The position numbers and the translations under genes were made by a program. From positions 233,432,380-233,496,379 of the forward strand of contig NC_073695.1 of NCBI RefSeq assembly GCF_029784165.1: a stretch of DNA of 64,000 nt. Reading direction: 5' to 3'. Positions within the stretch are counted from its first letter, which is position 1. Every line of letters starts with the position of its first letter. Below, piece after piece: positions 10,770 to 21,029 of this stretch. The notes beneath the pieces are model-generated. The model saw only the letters and a program-made list of their open reading frames with translations. It had not been told where the DNA came from and ran no database searches. This stretch comes from Wyeomyia smithii (Eukaryota; Arthropoda; Insecta; Diptera; Culicidae).

Positions 10770-12699
10770 ATGGATGCTTTTTTTCACCTTCACTCAAGAG
10801 TGTTAACAAATATCAACCCTGGATGCAAGCAGTGTCAGCACGTGGACTATTCGGTAAATGGAAGCAACCTGTCTATGCTGATTTTGATCAGTACCCTTGT
10901 ACTCAATGAGTTAATCACCCGTTTTCACGATATTGGATTCTCAGTAGTAGCTTGTGTCCACGACTGGGGTGGTAGCAATCTATCACTGTGGAAGAAAATC
11001 GGCATTAGCTATTCGGAGGAACGAACGACGATGAAACATCCCGTCACATAAAAAAATATTTGTTTTTTCCCAGACGCCCCTCATTTGCTTAAACTAATAA
11101 GGAATTGGATATTAGATAAAGGATTTTTTTATAAAGGTAAATTCATTCTTCATGAAGCGAACATTTTAAAGTAATACGTTTATTCGGTTTACAGATCGAT
11201 TGGTTACGAAAAAGTTTTTGCCTCAGTTAGTTGAAAAGGCCTCTACACTAAAATCTCCTTATTCCAACACAAGCCCAGAATTTAAAAATTAAGAACATAA
11301 TTCCTTGTTCAAACTGAGCATTAAGCACGTAAAGGCGAGCGGGGCAGAAAGACAAAATGTAAGACTAGCAGCTGAGTTGCTTAGTCATACAAATGCTGTG
11401 AATCTACGGAGACACTTCGGTGAATATGAAAATGCGCAACTTTTGGAAGAAATTATCGACATGGTTAACGTATGGTTCGATGTTTTTAATTCTCATCAAA
11501 TCAATCAGTCCATCTCATCTAAAAAATGATATGGAATGAATATTGAACACCAAGATGAGATTCTCGACGACATGGCTGATTTAATGAAAAATATCAGAAC
11601 ATTAAGTAACCATAAGTTGCCAGCTACCACACATTTATAGGTAAAATATAGGGTTCATTCCGATACTCACTTCACTAGAAAATTGCTAAAATGTGAATAG
11701 TGAATAGTGGAATAACCTCGAACATTGAATCTATTCAAATGGAAAAATCTTATACTGAACTTCATATGCAATTCCATCTGCAGGTATTTCAAAAAGCAGT
11801 TTTGGTTTCGATAGTATCGCTCAAACTTCTCCTAATTCAAATGAAACATGATTACGATATTTCGTTTTTGATGAGTTACAAGTTGAATCAGGATTTTGTG
11901 GAAAATCTTTTCGCTACACTTCGTTTGGACAGTGGATCACAAGACCATCCATCCCCGATGCAAGCGCTGGAACGATTACGTTTAATAATTCTCGGCAAAA
12001 ATTTGAATCAGCAGCTTAAAGTCAACCAAAACACTCAGAACATATTAGTTGACGAAAACTACATTATGACCAGATTGTTCAGAAGAAGAAGCGATATTGA
12101 GCAAATGCGATCGAAGGTTACCGTAAACGTGCAGAGCGAAATTGCTTCAGCTGATGCTAGCGATGAGGACGATCGATGGGAATACCGAACGAGGAACAGA
12201 CCTTGGAAGAAAAGGATGGTGTGGAATATGTATCTGGGTATTTGGCACGATGCTTGAATAAAAATCACCCTGAGCTTGGACAATACACTCATCAGTTGAT
12301 TGAGAAATCAGAAGACAACTATACGGAGGATCTCTCAAGAGGTGGGCTGGTGAAACCATCGCAGGAATGGTTCGATTTATCGAACCGAATGAACGCGTAT
12401 TTCGACTGGATTCACAATGATGGGGAATATGGAGTGATACCCGTGTTTAGAGACGTCGAAAATGTGAAAAAAAGGCTGTTCTGAAATTTAAAAAACAATT
12501 TCCCGAAGTGTCTCAAGAAGTGATTGAAAAATATGTCACTACACGCATTAACATCAGATTGAAACATATGAAAAAAAAAAATCTAGAGGGGAAGATTCAT
12601 AAATATAAAATAGTCAAGATTAGACCACATGGTAACTCGCGAAACCGTTGTACTACTACAGGAAAAAATAGCAAGAAAATAAAGCACTTTGTACAATAA
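10770..12699 (+). pseudogene. P-like transposase, GTP-binding and C-terminal regions
   Basis: The order again follows P transposase. First comes NELITRFHDIGFSVVACVHD with WGGSNLSLWKKIGIS (about 10900-11010), then DAPHLLKLIRNWILDKGFF (about 11072-11130). Next are LFKLSIKHVKASGAERQNVR with NWFDV-like VWFDVFNS (11305-11530), FQKAVLVSIVSLK, YKLNQDFVENLFATLR and DHPSPMQALERLR (11780-11990). A GYLARCLNKNHPELG block and a basic tail complete it (12176-12699). At least three frame breaks separate these blocks, near 11290, 11530-11700 and 12480. The blocks match the family's RNase H-like fold with its GTP-binding insert, and the extent suggests an ancestor of ordinary P length. Confidence 0.75.
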
Positions 12700-12761
12700 A
12701 CACTGATTTTGTTCCTTGATTCATTTAATTATTTTCATGATGTTATAATAAGGCTTTCAAG

Positions 12762-12816
12762 CCTATGTTAAATGCTTTCAAACCCTATGTTAAATTTCAA
12801 AACCTATGTTAAATTT
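12762..12816 (+). repeat. Short tandem array of CCTATGTTAAAT
   Basis: Three copies of the core CCTATGTTAAAT (with variable T/C spacers) occur at about 22-24-bp intervals just beyond the end of the P-like coding region. They may belong to its 3' subterminal repeats, but no TIR confirms this. Confidence 0.6.
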
Positions 12817-13129
12817 CGGATGGAAATTTAAATTTAAATCTCTTGATGTTGTGGGTAACCCGGGTTCTACCGGAACTATTTTCGCCTATAACAGTTCCTC
12901 TTCATCGTGTGTTTATAAATTGATTCTTGAAATAACAGGAAAAAATCTTTCAAAAGTTATTTTTATTGCCTAAAATTCTGTTTTATTAATATCTACCAGT
13001 GCGTTGTGATGAAACCTTCGACGTTTTGACGTAGAAGCTTTAGCATCAGGTTTGTTTACTATGTTTTCGTTACCAAGACAATCAAACTCGTTGTTTCTCC
13101 TAACCTGTCAATTTATTATCGTTGCATCT

Positions 13130-13480
13130 ACACCCCCAGCGAGCGGAGTGCCCGACGGACGTTTTACCGTGAAAAAAGAAAAAGAGCGCAAGTAAAATTA
13201 TCCCTACTAAGCTTTCCTTCCCGCGAAAAGTAATTATAATAAAACTATTGTATTGTATGTCTCGTAATTTTCAAGCTGTTCTTTGTTGAAATAATTGTGA
13301 GTCCTTTAGACTTGTTTCCGCTCAGCATTAGTGTGTAATCCGTGAATTTCGCTCAGTGACCAACGGTTGAGGTGGGTTGAAAGTCCGCCCAAAAAATTTC
13401 TACAGGAGACCAAAGTAACGACCCGAAGCTGGGAAGTAAAAAGCAGCTAGAAGCAAGTGCTTTTTAACAATATACAGACT
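13130..13480 (+). repeat. Possible solo LTR with adjacent primer-binding-like sequence
   Basis: The block contains an AATAAAAC polyadenylation-like signal, CT-rich words and an ending ...TTTCTACA, immediately followed by GGAGACCAAAGTAACGAC, which has the form of an LTR-element PBS region. No second LTR is present and no internal coding sequence follows, so this is a weak call. Confidence 0.3.
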
Positions 13481-13674
13481 GCCTGTATTAGCTCAAGCTT
13501 ATTTTGCCTATATAACGTAGAAAAGTAGGCGAATAAAGATTTCATTTGGTCTACCGATAAATACATTTCTGATTTGAATTGCCTAATTCCTGAGAAGGGT
13601 GTACTGTTAACCTCATTCCTCTATGAGCATCTTCCAGTGAAACTTTTTTCCTTATGGTAAATTAATTCTTTATT

Positions 13675-14560
13675 GTGCCCTACATCAAAAAAGGCTCAAC
13701 AGAAAGTATCGCGTGGCTTTATTGACACTCGTTCATTCTCTTGTTGGCTCCAAAAATAACCTCTCATGCCATCGAGTAACTTCGAATGCGACCCGAGAGT
13801 AATTATTTTACGATTTGAGCAGTTTCTAAATATAAGATTTTGAAGAGCCTGTTTACCCCACTAACCCCTTTTCCAAAAACCTCAAATTCTGCAAACTATT
13901 GCATTTTGTCATGAATTGTGACAGTGTAGTAGACGTGGAAGAATTAAGTTTTAACTTGCAAATTGACGCGTAATTGATTGCTTTGTAACTAGTTTTAGAC
14001 AAACTCAAATCAAAATAAACTGAAATATGTGTAAAAAAAATTAGTGCATAAACAAACATAACCTGAAAATTATGAAATGATGGTCTATAACATGTTATAG
14101 AAAAATTGGATTTCCTCAGGCATCTTTATAATGGCGCATTTTTTGAATATATCTATTGAAAGCTCTTGAGTTGCACTACAAATTGTATTATTTGGATTTT
14201 AATCCTAGATCTGTTGGTAAGATAAAAACTGCTGTGAAAATCACTTTCTTTTTTTTAGAAAAATGCGAATATCTCATCATGTATTCTCGATGGCAACTTC
14301 CAATAACCCTCATTTTGTTCCCTTTATAGAGTAGAATAGACATGCCAAGTTTCATGAAAATCGATTCAGTTTCCACAAAGGTTTTAACAATTTTACGTTT
14401 TTAGCAGTTTTTGGACATCAATTTTTGCCGTGCTTTTTTACCCCACTTACCCTCCCTTTTCAAAAAATATGACATGCAAAACATTGTTCTATTATATGGA
14501 TAAACAAACCCTGAAAGTTTCAGTCCGATCGGAGAACCTCGATACTACTTCTATTGTAAA
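13675..14560 (-). repeat. Interspersed repeat, copy B (inverted partner of 6.05-6.57 kb)
   Basis: The reverse complement shares ordered blocks with copy A, including CCGATCGGACTGAAACTTTC, AAATGAGGGTTATTGGAAGT and GAAACTGCTCAAA. It carries extra internal sequence (about 13905-14260). The copies lie about 7 kb apart and flank the P-like element in opposite orientation. Confidence 0.8.
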
Positions 14561-15752
14561 GGTGGTTGCTGTTCTTGCGAAATGGACTTTATAGCAACTG
14601 GAGTATCTTACTTTCATTATTAACTATCATTTTCCGTCTCACCGTTAGAAGACTTAACTTGATTTAAGATTTTTTTTCCAATTTTTATGAATTGTTCAAC
14701 ATGAATGTTCGAATCGGCCAGTTGCTGATAAAGTAATTTTATGCACAAGCAAGGTCAAAATTCTTTGACCTCCAAACCATGGATGTTTCAACCATACCAA
14801 ACGGGCGGCATCATTGATTACTAACAACAGAGGCAAAAACAACAAAGAAAAAAACCTAAGATAAATGCTTTTTATGCAACCATACGAAACAGAATCAAAC
14901 CAAAGCGGAAATGGTGAAAAATGTTGCCGTGTGATTCCCCGACTGTTGATCGCTGCAGAGGTTTTGTGAATGACAACGCAACAATTGCGGCGAACACAGG
15001 GTGGCTATGTAGCTAGTGTATATTATTTGAATAAATATTCATCTTTAAAAATTTTCTTGAAACCCCTATTTATTGGTTTGTATTTACAATCCTCAAAATC
15101 GTAACCTAGATTTGCGACAAGCGTAGAACAGGCCCAACTAGACAGACTAATTTCTAGATAACTATATCAAACTTTGTAACAATGTAAAAATGAGTTTTTC
15201 GTTCACTCCCAAAAATGGTACGTGACTACAAGTGGAGCAGACAGTGCGTTACAATACAAGATAAGGTCGACGGGGCAGACAGGCTGGTAGACTAAAATGG
15301 TCACAACAGCATACAAACAAAATCGATTGTTCTCCACCACGATGGCAGACAACCTTCGGGTATGTGAAATCATCGAACGATAGACTATCATCATGTTAAT
15401 GGCAATAGATAATACTTTCATTTATTTGTTCAAAAAACTTCCCATTCGTTGGAAACAAATACTCTAAATAAATATCAGTCTTTTATGTTTGCCGTTTTTC
15501 GGCATTGCAGGAACAGAACAGAGTAAAATATAACTTCATTAACTAGACTTCTGAGTAGTCCGCAGTATCTTGCTATGAATCATATGCAGGTATAGTTTTT
15601 TCACTACCATAAATAAATAATTTACTAAGTCATTCCATCTAAGTCATGTAATTGGTGCTATTACTTTTCACTTGAACTATCGTTTCTGCGCATTGTTGAT
15701 CACTACAGTCTTCTACGTTTTTGTTTGGAACACGCAGTGAATCCGGCCGACC
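14561..15752. other. Intergenic DNA without recognised genes
   Basis: AT-rich DNA. Short ORFs here lack codon structure. It contains the downstream flank of the 15753-16070 gene. No RNA gene or repeat boundary was seen. Confidence 0.45.
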
Positions 15753-16070
15753 CTACCGGAATCGATCCGACAGTTGCTCGTGGTCGCAGATCCTGATTTT
15801 GGCATTGTTTCCCGTATAGTTCACCTTCATCGATTTGCTCTGATCACTCAGATAGATTGATCCTTCGTTGCCGATGTAGTTGATTTTTCCACGATTACAC
15901 ATAATCTTCACGTTGTTCAGATTACCGATCACATTCAGCGTGCCTTCGTTAGCTCTCACTAGTATCCGGTTTTGATTTCCGATGATTTGCAGATTGTTCT
16001 GATTGTTTTCGATCCGTATCCTCTTTTTGTTTCCATACACGTCCTTCGTTTCTGGAATTGGTACGACCAT
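15753..16070 (-). CDS. Small single-exon protein with beta-helix-like N-G-N repeats, unknown function
   Basis: A 105-residue ORF starting with a true ATG in a good insect context (CAAAATGG). From about residue 20 the protein is built of imperfect units of about 18-20 residues with a recurring hydrophobic-I-G-N-x-x-x-I pattern: NLQIIGNQNRILV, LNVIGNLNNVKIMC, INYIGNEGSIYL, VNYTGNNAKIRIC. Such spacing of small turns and alternating hydrophobics is typical of right-handed beta-helix proteins (DUF3060-like). There is no signal peptide or membrane segment, so it is probably cytosolic or nuclear. No orthologue is recognised and the function is unknown. The regular repeat and the clean start argue for a real gene, but no intron or transcript evidence supports it. 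Confidence 0.68.
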   Translation of the reverse strand: MVVPIPETKDVYGNKKRIRIENNQNNLQIIGNQNRILVRANEGTLNVIGNLNNVKIMCNRGKINYIGNEGSIYLSDQSKSMKVNYTGNNAKIRICDHEQLSDRFR

Positions 16071-16371
16071 TTTTGCGCACTTTCACCCACAGTGGTGACT
16101 TTCTACTCACGTCCGACTTGATTCGCGGTTTATTCGCTAATAGCAGTTCCAACGCAGCAAGTGACGCTGTATATACCAGCAGCGAGAGCCGCTTCAATTC
16201 AGGAGACAGGTGGCCCTCTCTCACGCGTGGCGCTCTTTTTTTTCGATTATCACTTTGCGAATGATTGTACCGCAGCCGCCTCCATCGGACAACGGTGATT
16301 TACCCGGCTTGCTTAAGTCTGGCGATTTCACACGATGGAATTGATCGGCCTTAACTCTAGCTTTTGACTGG

Positions 16372-17162
16372 CAGAGATGCCAGACTTTTTTTTGGCAAGT
16401 CTGTATAATCCATAAAAATGTCTGTATAAGTCTGTATACCGCTGCGAAAAAAAGTTACCGATACATTGATACCTAATTATTTGTCGACCTGTCAGATTGT
16501 TTTGTTTTATTGCTTGTTTTGATTGTTCTTTTTCGAGTCTATCAGAGTTGGTCGACTAATCGATAACTAATTTATCTTTTAAATCTAAGTAACACATAGA
16601 AGAAAGAGTCTTTCCCGTGATAAAAATCGTCGTTCGTCGTAATGTAGCTAAACTGATACATGATGGCAGAAGTCTCGCGGTTATAAAAATAGTACCTTCA
16701 AGGTGTGGGACATTTTAAGCAATTCTTCAACGTTGGATATTGCTCCGAATAGAACAAACGGTCTTTTCACCAATATAACCTGCATGGCAATCGATCGAGA
16801 CAATCAGCTGTTTGTTACTGGGGGCGAAACAGGCAGATTAGTGCCCACGGGGCCGATAAAAACCCCGATAGCCTGACTCGATTCCCGTTGTCATGATTTC
16901 ACTCTCAAAAACGCAAGATTAATATGTTCAGCAAAGTGTTCAGTTCCTAGTTCACTTTTTCCAGCAACGGCTACAGTGACTTTTGGTTTTTGTGTTCGTT
17001 TTTTTGTGTATATTGGTAAAACCATTATGTAGAATATCAGATATCTGTGTAATATCTGTATTATACTAAATGTCTGTATAAAATCTGTAGGCTTATGCGT
17101 GTCTGTATCGCAACACAGAAAGTCTGTATAATACAGATTTGTCTGTATATCTGGCATCTCTG
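16372..17162. mobile_element. hAT-like non-autonomous DNA element with 8-bp target duplication
   Basis: The element begins CAGAGATGCCAGA and ends with its exact 13-bp inverse. It is flanked by perfect direct copies of TTGACTGG (16364-16371 and 17163-17170). An 8-bp duplication and a CAG start are hAT hallmarks. Subterminal GTCTGTAT repeats occur many times near both ends, as in hAT transposase-binding regions. There is no transposase ORF; the interior holds a WD-like coding fragment (16664-16868). The TIR recurs as a single end at about 42036-42050. Confidence 0.88.
16664..16868 (+). pseudogene. WD-repeat-like coding fragment inside the hAT-like element
   Basis: One plus-strand frame stays open for about 67 codons between stops and reads STFKVWDI, then, about 23 residues on, ITCMAIDRDNQLFVTGG and ETGRL. 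The K-V-W-D end of one blade followed by the I-T-C-x-A-x-D...L-x-x-T-G-G start of the next is the WD40 pattern. It has no start codon and ends in a stop. It lies well within the transposon ends, so it is probably a captured host exon. Composition and codon use look more coding-like than the flanks. The parent gene is not identified, and chance similarity remains possible. Confidence 0.45.
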
Positions 17163-17724
17163 TTGACTGGACAGCACATTAGCGCTGATCCTGCGATGCA
17201 CTTGAACTTGATGGGGTAGGTAAGCATGTTTGCGGATACAATTTATCGTGTGACGGAAGAATATTTACCCTGATTGCTTGCACTGCTGGTATTTACCGGC
17301 CGGTGAGTGTAAACGACGCGATGCGATTAGTGGGGCAGTATTTCCGTTTTAATTAGAGCTAGCGGATTATGAAGACGATTATTACTGGGAAGTGCACGTT
17401 ATGATTCAGTAGGTTCCCATTAGGAGTAGTTTCTGTACGCCTACTACGCTTATGAACCGCGAGGTCTTAATTCAAGATATTTTTATGACTGGAAAAATGT
17501 TCACAGTTCATGAGAGATCAATGCAGCTTGAATTGTCCTTTAAAGTTTGTGTTTGTTCTACTAGTGTTTTTAAAAAATGAGAATATCAATATTCATATCG
17601 CATATATCAAACCCATTTTTCTTTAGTGTTATAGAAAATATCATAAACTGTCATGTACAATTACAGTTTGTATATGTTTTTAACAAATTAAGTATGAAAA
17701 ATGAATAATTGTACACCAACCTTA

Positions 17725-18905
17725 TGTTCCAGTTATGGAGGCAATGTTCCTATAACGGTGGAAACTGTGCCAGTAATGGTGGTAGTTGATTTTTTCATAG
17801 GCTGTAGTTGTTTTTATGCTCTAAGGTAGCATTCTTAACCTCTTCTTCCACCGTGAGCAATCGTCTAGCATGAGCTGTGATAATTATTCGTTTTGAATTT
17901 AATGGTGAAAAAGTTGTGAGATAAAAAACAAACTACTTCTTTTGCTCCAGATGATGCTTCGCAATGCTAGAAGGATCTTTTCCGGTAGTTTTACCCCACT
18001 CTACTTTTGATCTTTGTGTCTGCTCAATTTTGTTCTTCAAATCAAGGGACACTTTACGAGCGCTTGTATGAATCAAAAAATTCGAATGTTATAATGAACA
18101 CATAAAAGAAAAACAAACAGGTCATGTAACAATTGTTTAAATAGTCCAAATCAGAGAAAATCAGCAGTAAATAATCATTGTACTGTATCACATTAGCGCT
18201 TGGAAAACTTTGAAGCTTGAAGAAGCTCAAGTTTATCCTTCTGCATCTCATCAGCTTTCAGCTGTTCTCTCATCTCTCTGTTATATATCCTTGCGTTTCG
18301 GCGGTAACTACCACTGGTGTAAGGTGAAATAAAAACTTACCTATAATATCAAAATGTAAAAATAACGGTAACTGGACTGTATTGTGTGAACCAGAGTCAG
18401 CTTTTTACACGAAAGTAGTTCGCGCACCACAGTTTGTTCAAATCTGATGAGTTAAAACCTAACCTCAAATGTTAGCAGGAGCACTACCACTATTACTGGA
18501 ACAGGGGTACTAAAATTGTTCCTATAGTGGAGTTTCAATTTATTCAGTATTTTGATGATTATTTGTGATTTTTTCGATTGATTATGGTTAGAAAAATAGT
18601 TAAGAACAGTCCTGCGAAGACTGTTACCACAGAAATCGTGTTTACATTGATATTTCAAGCTACGAAATTTTACTGTTGCGCTACAAATTTCGTGAGAAAC
18701 TTGTTCTTTTTTTCACTTTTGAATGAATTAATGAATACAAAGTGTTTAAACAAGATTTCAAACCAATATAGTTTACCAAACCGTAGACATATTTCCACAG
18801 AATCAATAAAAATTATCTGATAATATATTATTATCCCGGAAAATGCCTTAATAACGCTAAATGCTGGTATACCACCATTACTGGTACACCCACTATTACT
18901 GGCTC
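17725..18905. repeat. Possible terminal-inverted-repeat element with coding-like exons
   Basis: GCCAGTAATGGTGGTA at about 17768 recurs inverted at about 18867-18885 (TACCACCATTACTGG). Related CAGTAATGGTGG-type words occur at both sides and at about 18490. Inside, the minus strand has two coding-like stretches: RNARIYNREMREQLKADEMQ with a following KDKLELLQASKFSKR and stop (about 18300-18190), and KVSLDLKNKIEQTQRSKVEW ending HHLEQKK and stop (about 18057-17936). The family is unknown. Outer boundaries are approximate and no target duplication was established. Confidence 0.4.
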
Positions 18906-19050
18906 ATCTACCCTACATCTCGTAAAGTTTTCCTGCAACTTAGTGGCGTTCTCACATCAGTCCTTTTAAGGACTACCGTTTTTAAATTTGTTTTTACTTT
19001 TTAATCTTTTTCGTGTGGAAATATCAAAAAGGAGAAAGATCCATCCATCC

Positions 19051-20185
19051 CAGGCCCGTAGCTACCGTGTGGGCTAGGGGGGATAGGGCCGGCGTCACAC
19101 TATTTTGCCGAGTGGGTAATAAGGAATGGGGAAGGTTAATGGGTGGCCTTCCAGTAGTTAACCGGAATAATCGCCATGGCGGACGAGAACATGCGTGTAG
19201 GCATGTTTCGAGTTCCCTCTTCATTTATTTATCAATTTTCGCGACAAAACTGTTGAAGTAGATCTTATTCTTCAGTTTTTCCAAGAAACTCTCGATGGGG
19301 CCAGCTAGGGGACGCCTCGTCCAACGATTGCTTTGAGTAGTGGGTCGGCGGCTGATCCAGCCAGTACACCGCCCTTCCGCCCTAATGGTATTTCTTGATG
19401 AACGACGCAACTTCCGCAATGCACTTCTTACTATAAACTTCCACTTGTCAGCCAGAGTAGCACCTTTTTGAGGAACTTGGTGTGTAAAATGAAATTTCCC
19501 TCGGAGCTCACTACTTCGTGAAGGAATAAAATACGAAGCGCCCTGCCAGTCGTTGCCATCCATGTTCGCCAGGCAATTTTTACAGTTTGGCCGGTGACAC
19601 CAACCGTCCGACCAAGCGCACGCAGTGATGTAGCCACTTTTACCTCGGTCTTTCTCTTCAGCATCCTTTGGAGCTTCTTATCGCTCAGGGTTGTCGGCCG
19701 TTCGGAACTGGGTTTTCTTTCGATGCTTTGATTCTTGTCCAATAGTGCCAAGATCATATAGATGTCGAAACGGGTGTATCCGGCGTCCACAAAGTGTCGG
19801 ACTTCTGGTAAGGCTTATATACAGTAGTGAAAGTCTTACTTTTCTGACCAATGAAAAAAATGCACAAGAGTAGCTCTTATAGTTTTCGGAATCGAAATTT
19901 TGTTTGTTTGATAGCAAATCGCTTAGAAATGCATGAAATCTGCAGATACCCATTGAAAAGTGGTCGCTCGCACATGTGCACGGCAATTTTAACTTTGGAA
20001 CATAGAAAACATTACATTTTTTGGTTTTGTCTCATAATTCCGTGTGGGTAAGTACCCACAGGGATATTTTCCGAGTGGGCACTACTACCCATACTACCCA
20101 CATCAAACGCCGGCCCTGCTAGGGTAGGCTTAGCCCCCAACGTGTTTGCATAGCCCCACCACGCAATTTTCTATGTATGTGATTG
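19051..20185. mobile_element. Nested DNA-transposon complex (outer element related to the 49-50.5 kb insertion)
   Basis: The outer ends start AGGCCCGTAGCTACCG (19052) and resume at 20119 with CTAGGGTAGGCTTAGCCCCC, followed by a stretch that matches, in inverse orientation, the terminal 90 bp of the element at 48997-50475. Between them lies an inner element (about 19084-20118) with TIRs AGGGCCGGCGT and ACGCCGGCCCT, a hAT-like terminus. Inside this is a mariner-type transposase relic. The order of insertion is therefore outer element, then hAT-like, then mariner. The exact target duplication of the inner element is blurred (CTAGGG on both sides). Confidence 0.65.
19205..19800 (-). pseudogene. 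mariner/IS630-type transposase relic
   Basis: The minus strand encodes, in at least two frames, the HTH region (YTRFDIYMILALLDKNQSIE, LGRTVGVTGQTVK), a GNF-like core block with VPQKGATLADKWKF, and a C-terminal RPIENFW-type block (GPIESFLEKLKNKIYFNSFV). Their order fits an ITm (mariner/Tc1-like, mosquito D,D37E type) transposase. Roughly half the protein between the HTH and the core is missing, and frames shift near 19560. It is inactive. Its location inside other terminal inverted repeats shows nested insertion. Confidence 0.75.
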
Positions 20186-20383
20186 ACTTGACTTGAAACC
20201 TAAATTAATCCACCTAGCGGTGAGACCCAGCCTTTCTCCTTCGAATTTATAATTTGTTAAAATAGATTTACTCCAACACTTAAAAAATACACCTTGATTA
20301 TTTCTGCTGGATTTGTTATTCATTCTAAACAACAAGTTTTTGGTAGCCAAGAGCACAACTATACCGAACATTTGAAATTTAAC

Positions 20384-20773
20384 ATATCATCGGTTTCGTG
20401 CAACACTAGCACAACTCAAAATTTTGCATTTTTGAGTTTTTGATGGCAAACGATGCCGAATACTGTTGAGTTTCATCACACGAAATCCCATTTCGAAAAT
20501 CACAAAAATTCCAGAGTTATGAGTAGAAGTGCCTTTGCTGCACAAATCGAAATTTCTCCATAAAGTTAGTAAAAATAAGGCTTTAACTTGGACAACGAGA
20601 GCACGTAATATGTGCATAATAGACCTAAAAGTGTTGAATAAGGATTGGTAATCATAAACTTCAAAGTTTTCTTGAAAATCGAAAAATAAATTGTCGACGC
20701 AAATTTTCAAACGCGTTTTTCTCGAAACTATGTTTTTTTAATTTGTGCCAGTGTTGCACGAAACCGACGATAT
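20384..20773. mobile_element. MITE with 31-bp terminal inverted repeats
   Basis: The left end ATATCATCGGTTTCGTGCAA, continuing CACTAGCACAA, matches the inverted right end over 31 bp with two differences. The 390-bp interior is AT-rich and has no transposase. The target duplication is ambiguous because the ends themselves start ATAT. Confidence 0.8.
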
Positions 20774-21029
20774 GAATATAAATTAACACATATACATGCA
20801 AATAACATTAAATTCTTTCAACTATATAATGCGATTTTGTTTTTGATTGTGATATAATCGATTTGTACTCATATACTGCCTATAAATATTCAGATTCTCA
20901 ACGTTAGTTAGTAGATTTCAAATAATGTATAATTAAATGTTGTTCCTTATACATTAATTTGAATGATCTTATCAGTGAAATTGAAATTCTTTAACGCAGT
21001 TGATATTACTGATTGTTTCTGAGAGGCAT
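20774..21029. other. AT-rich spacer, nothing recognised
   Basis: AT-rich DNA with no supported feature. Confidence 0.4.

Larger units (their letters stand above)
8140..12699 (+). mobile_element. P-element-like transposon (THAP-type transposase), decayed but nearly full length
   Basis: Successive plus-strand exons follow the order of P-element/THAP9 transposases. They are: a THAP domain (8140-8374), an AVPTI box and linker (8434-9020), a coiled coil (9077-9222), a helix-turn-helix-like block (about 9286-10170), the RNase H-like/GTP-binding region (about 10064-11640) and the C-terminal region (11700-12699). Introns at 8375-8433 and 9021-9076 keep GT-AG ends and phase. Frameshifts and stops occur near 10410, 11290, 11530 and 12480, and an insertion expands the 9344-10060 interval. 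Terminal inverted repeats and the 8-bp target duplication were not found, so element boundaries are unknown. It is probably an inactive relic. A host-domesticated THAP protein from the first three exons is conceivable but untested. Confidence 0.82.

Noticed and set aside
15949..16224. Minus-strand frame overlapping the beta-helix gene
   Set aside because: Shadow frame with arginine/lysine-rich composition; the 15753-16070 frame has the repeat pattern and a better start.
18578..18820. Plus-strand frame of about 80 codons
   Set aside because: AT-driven composition with no motif.
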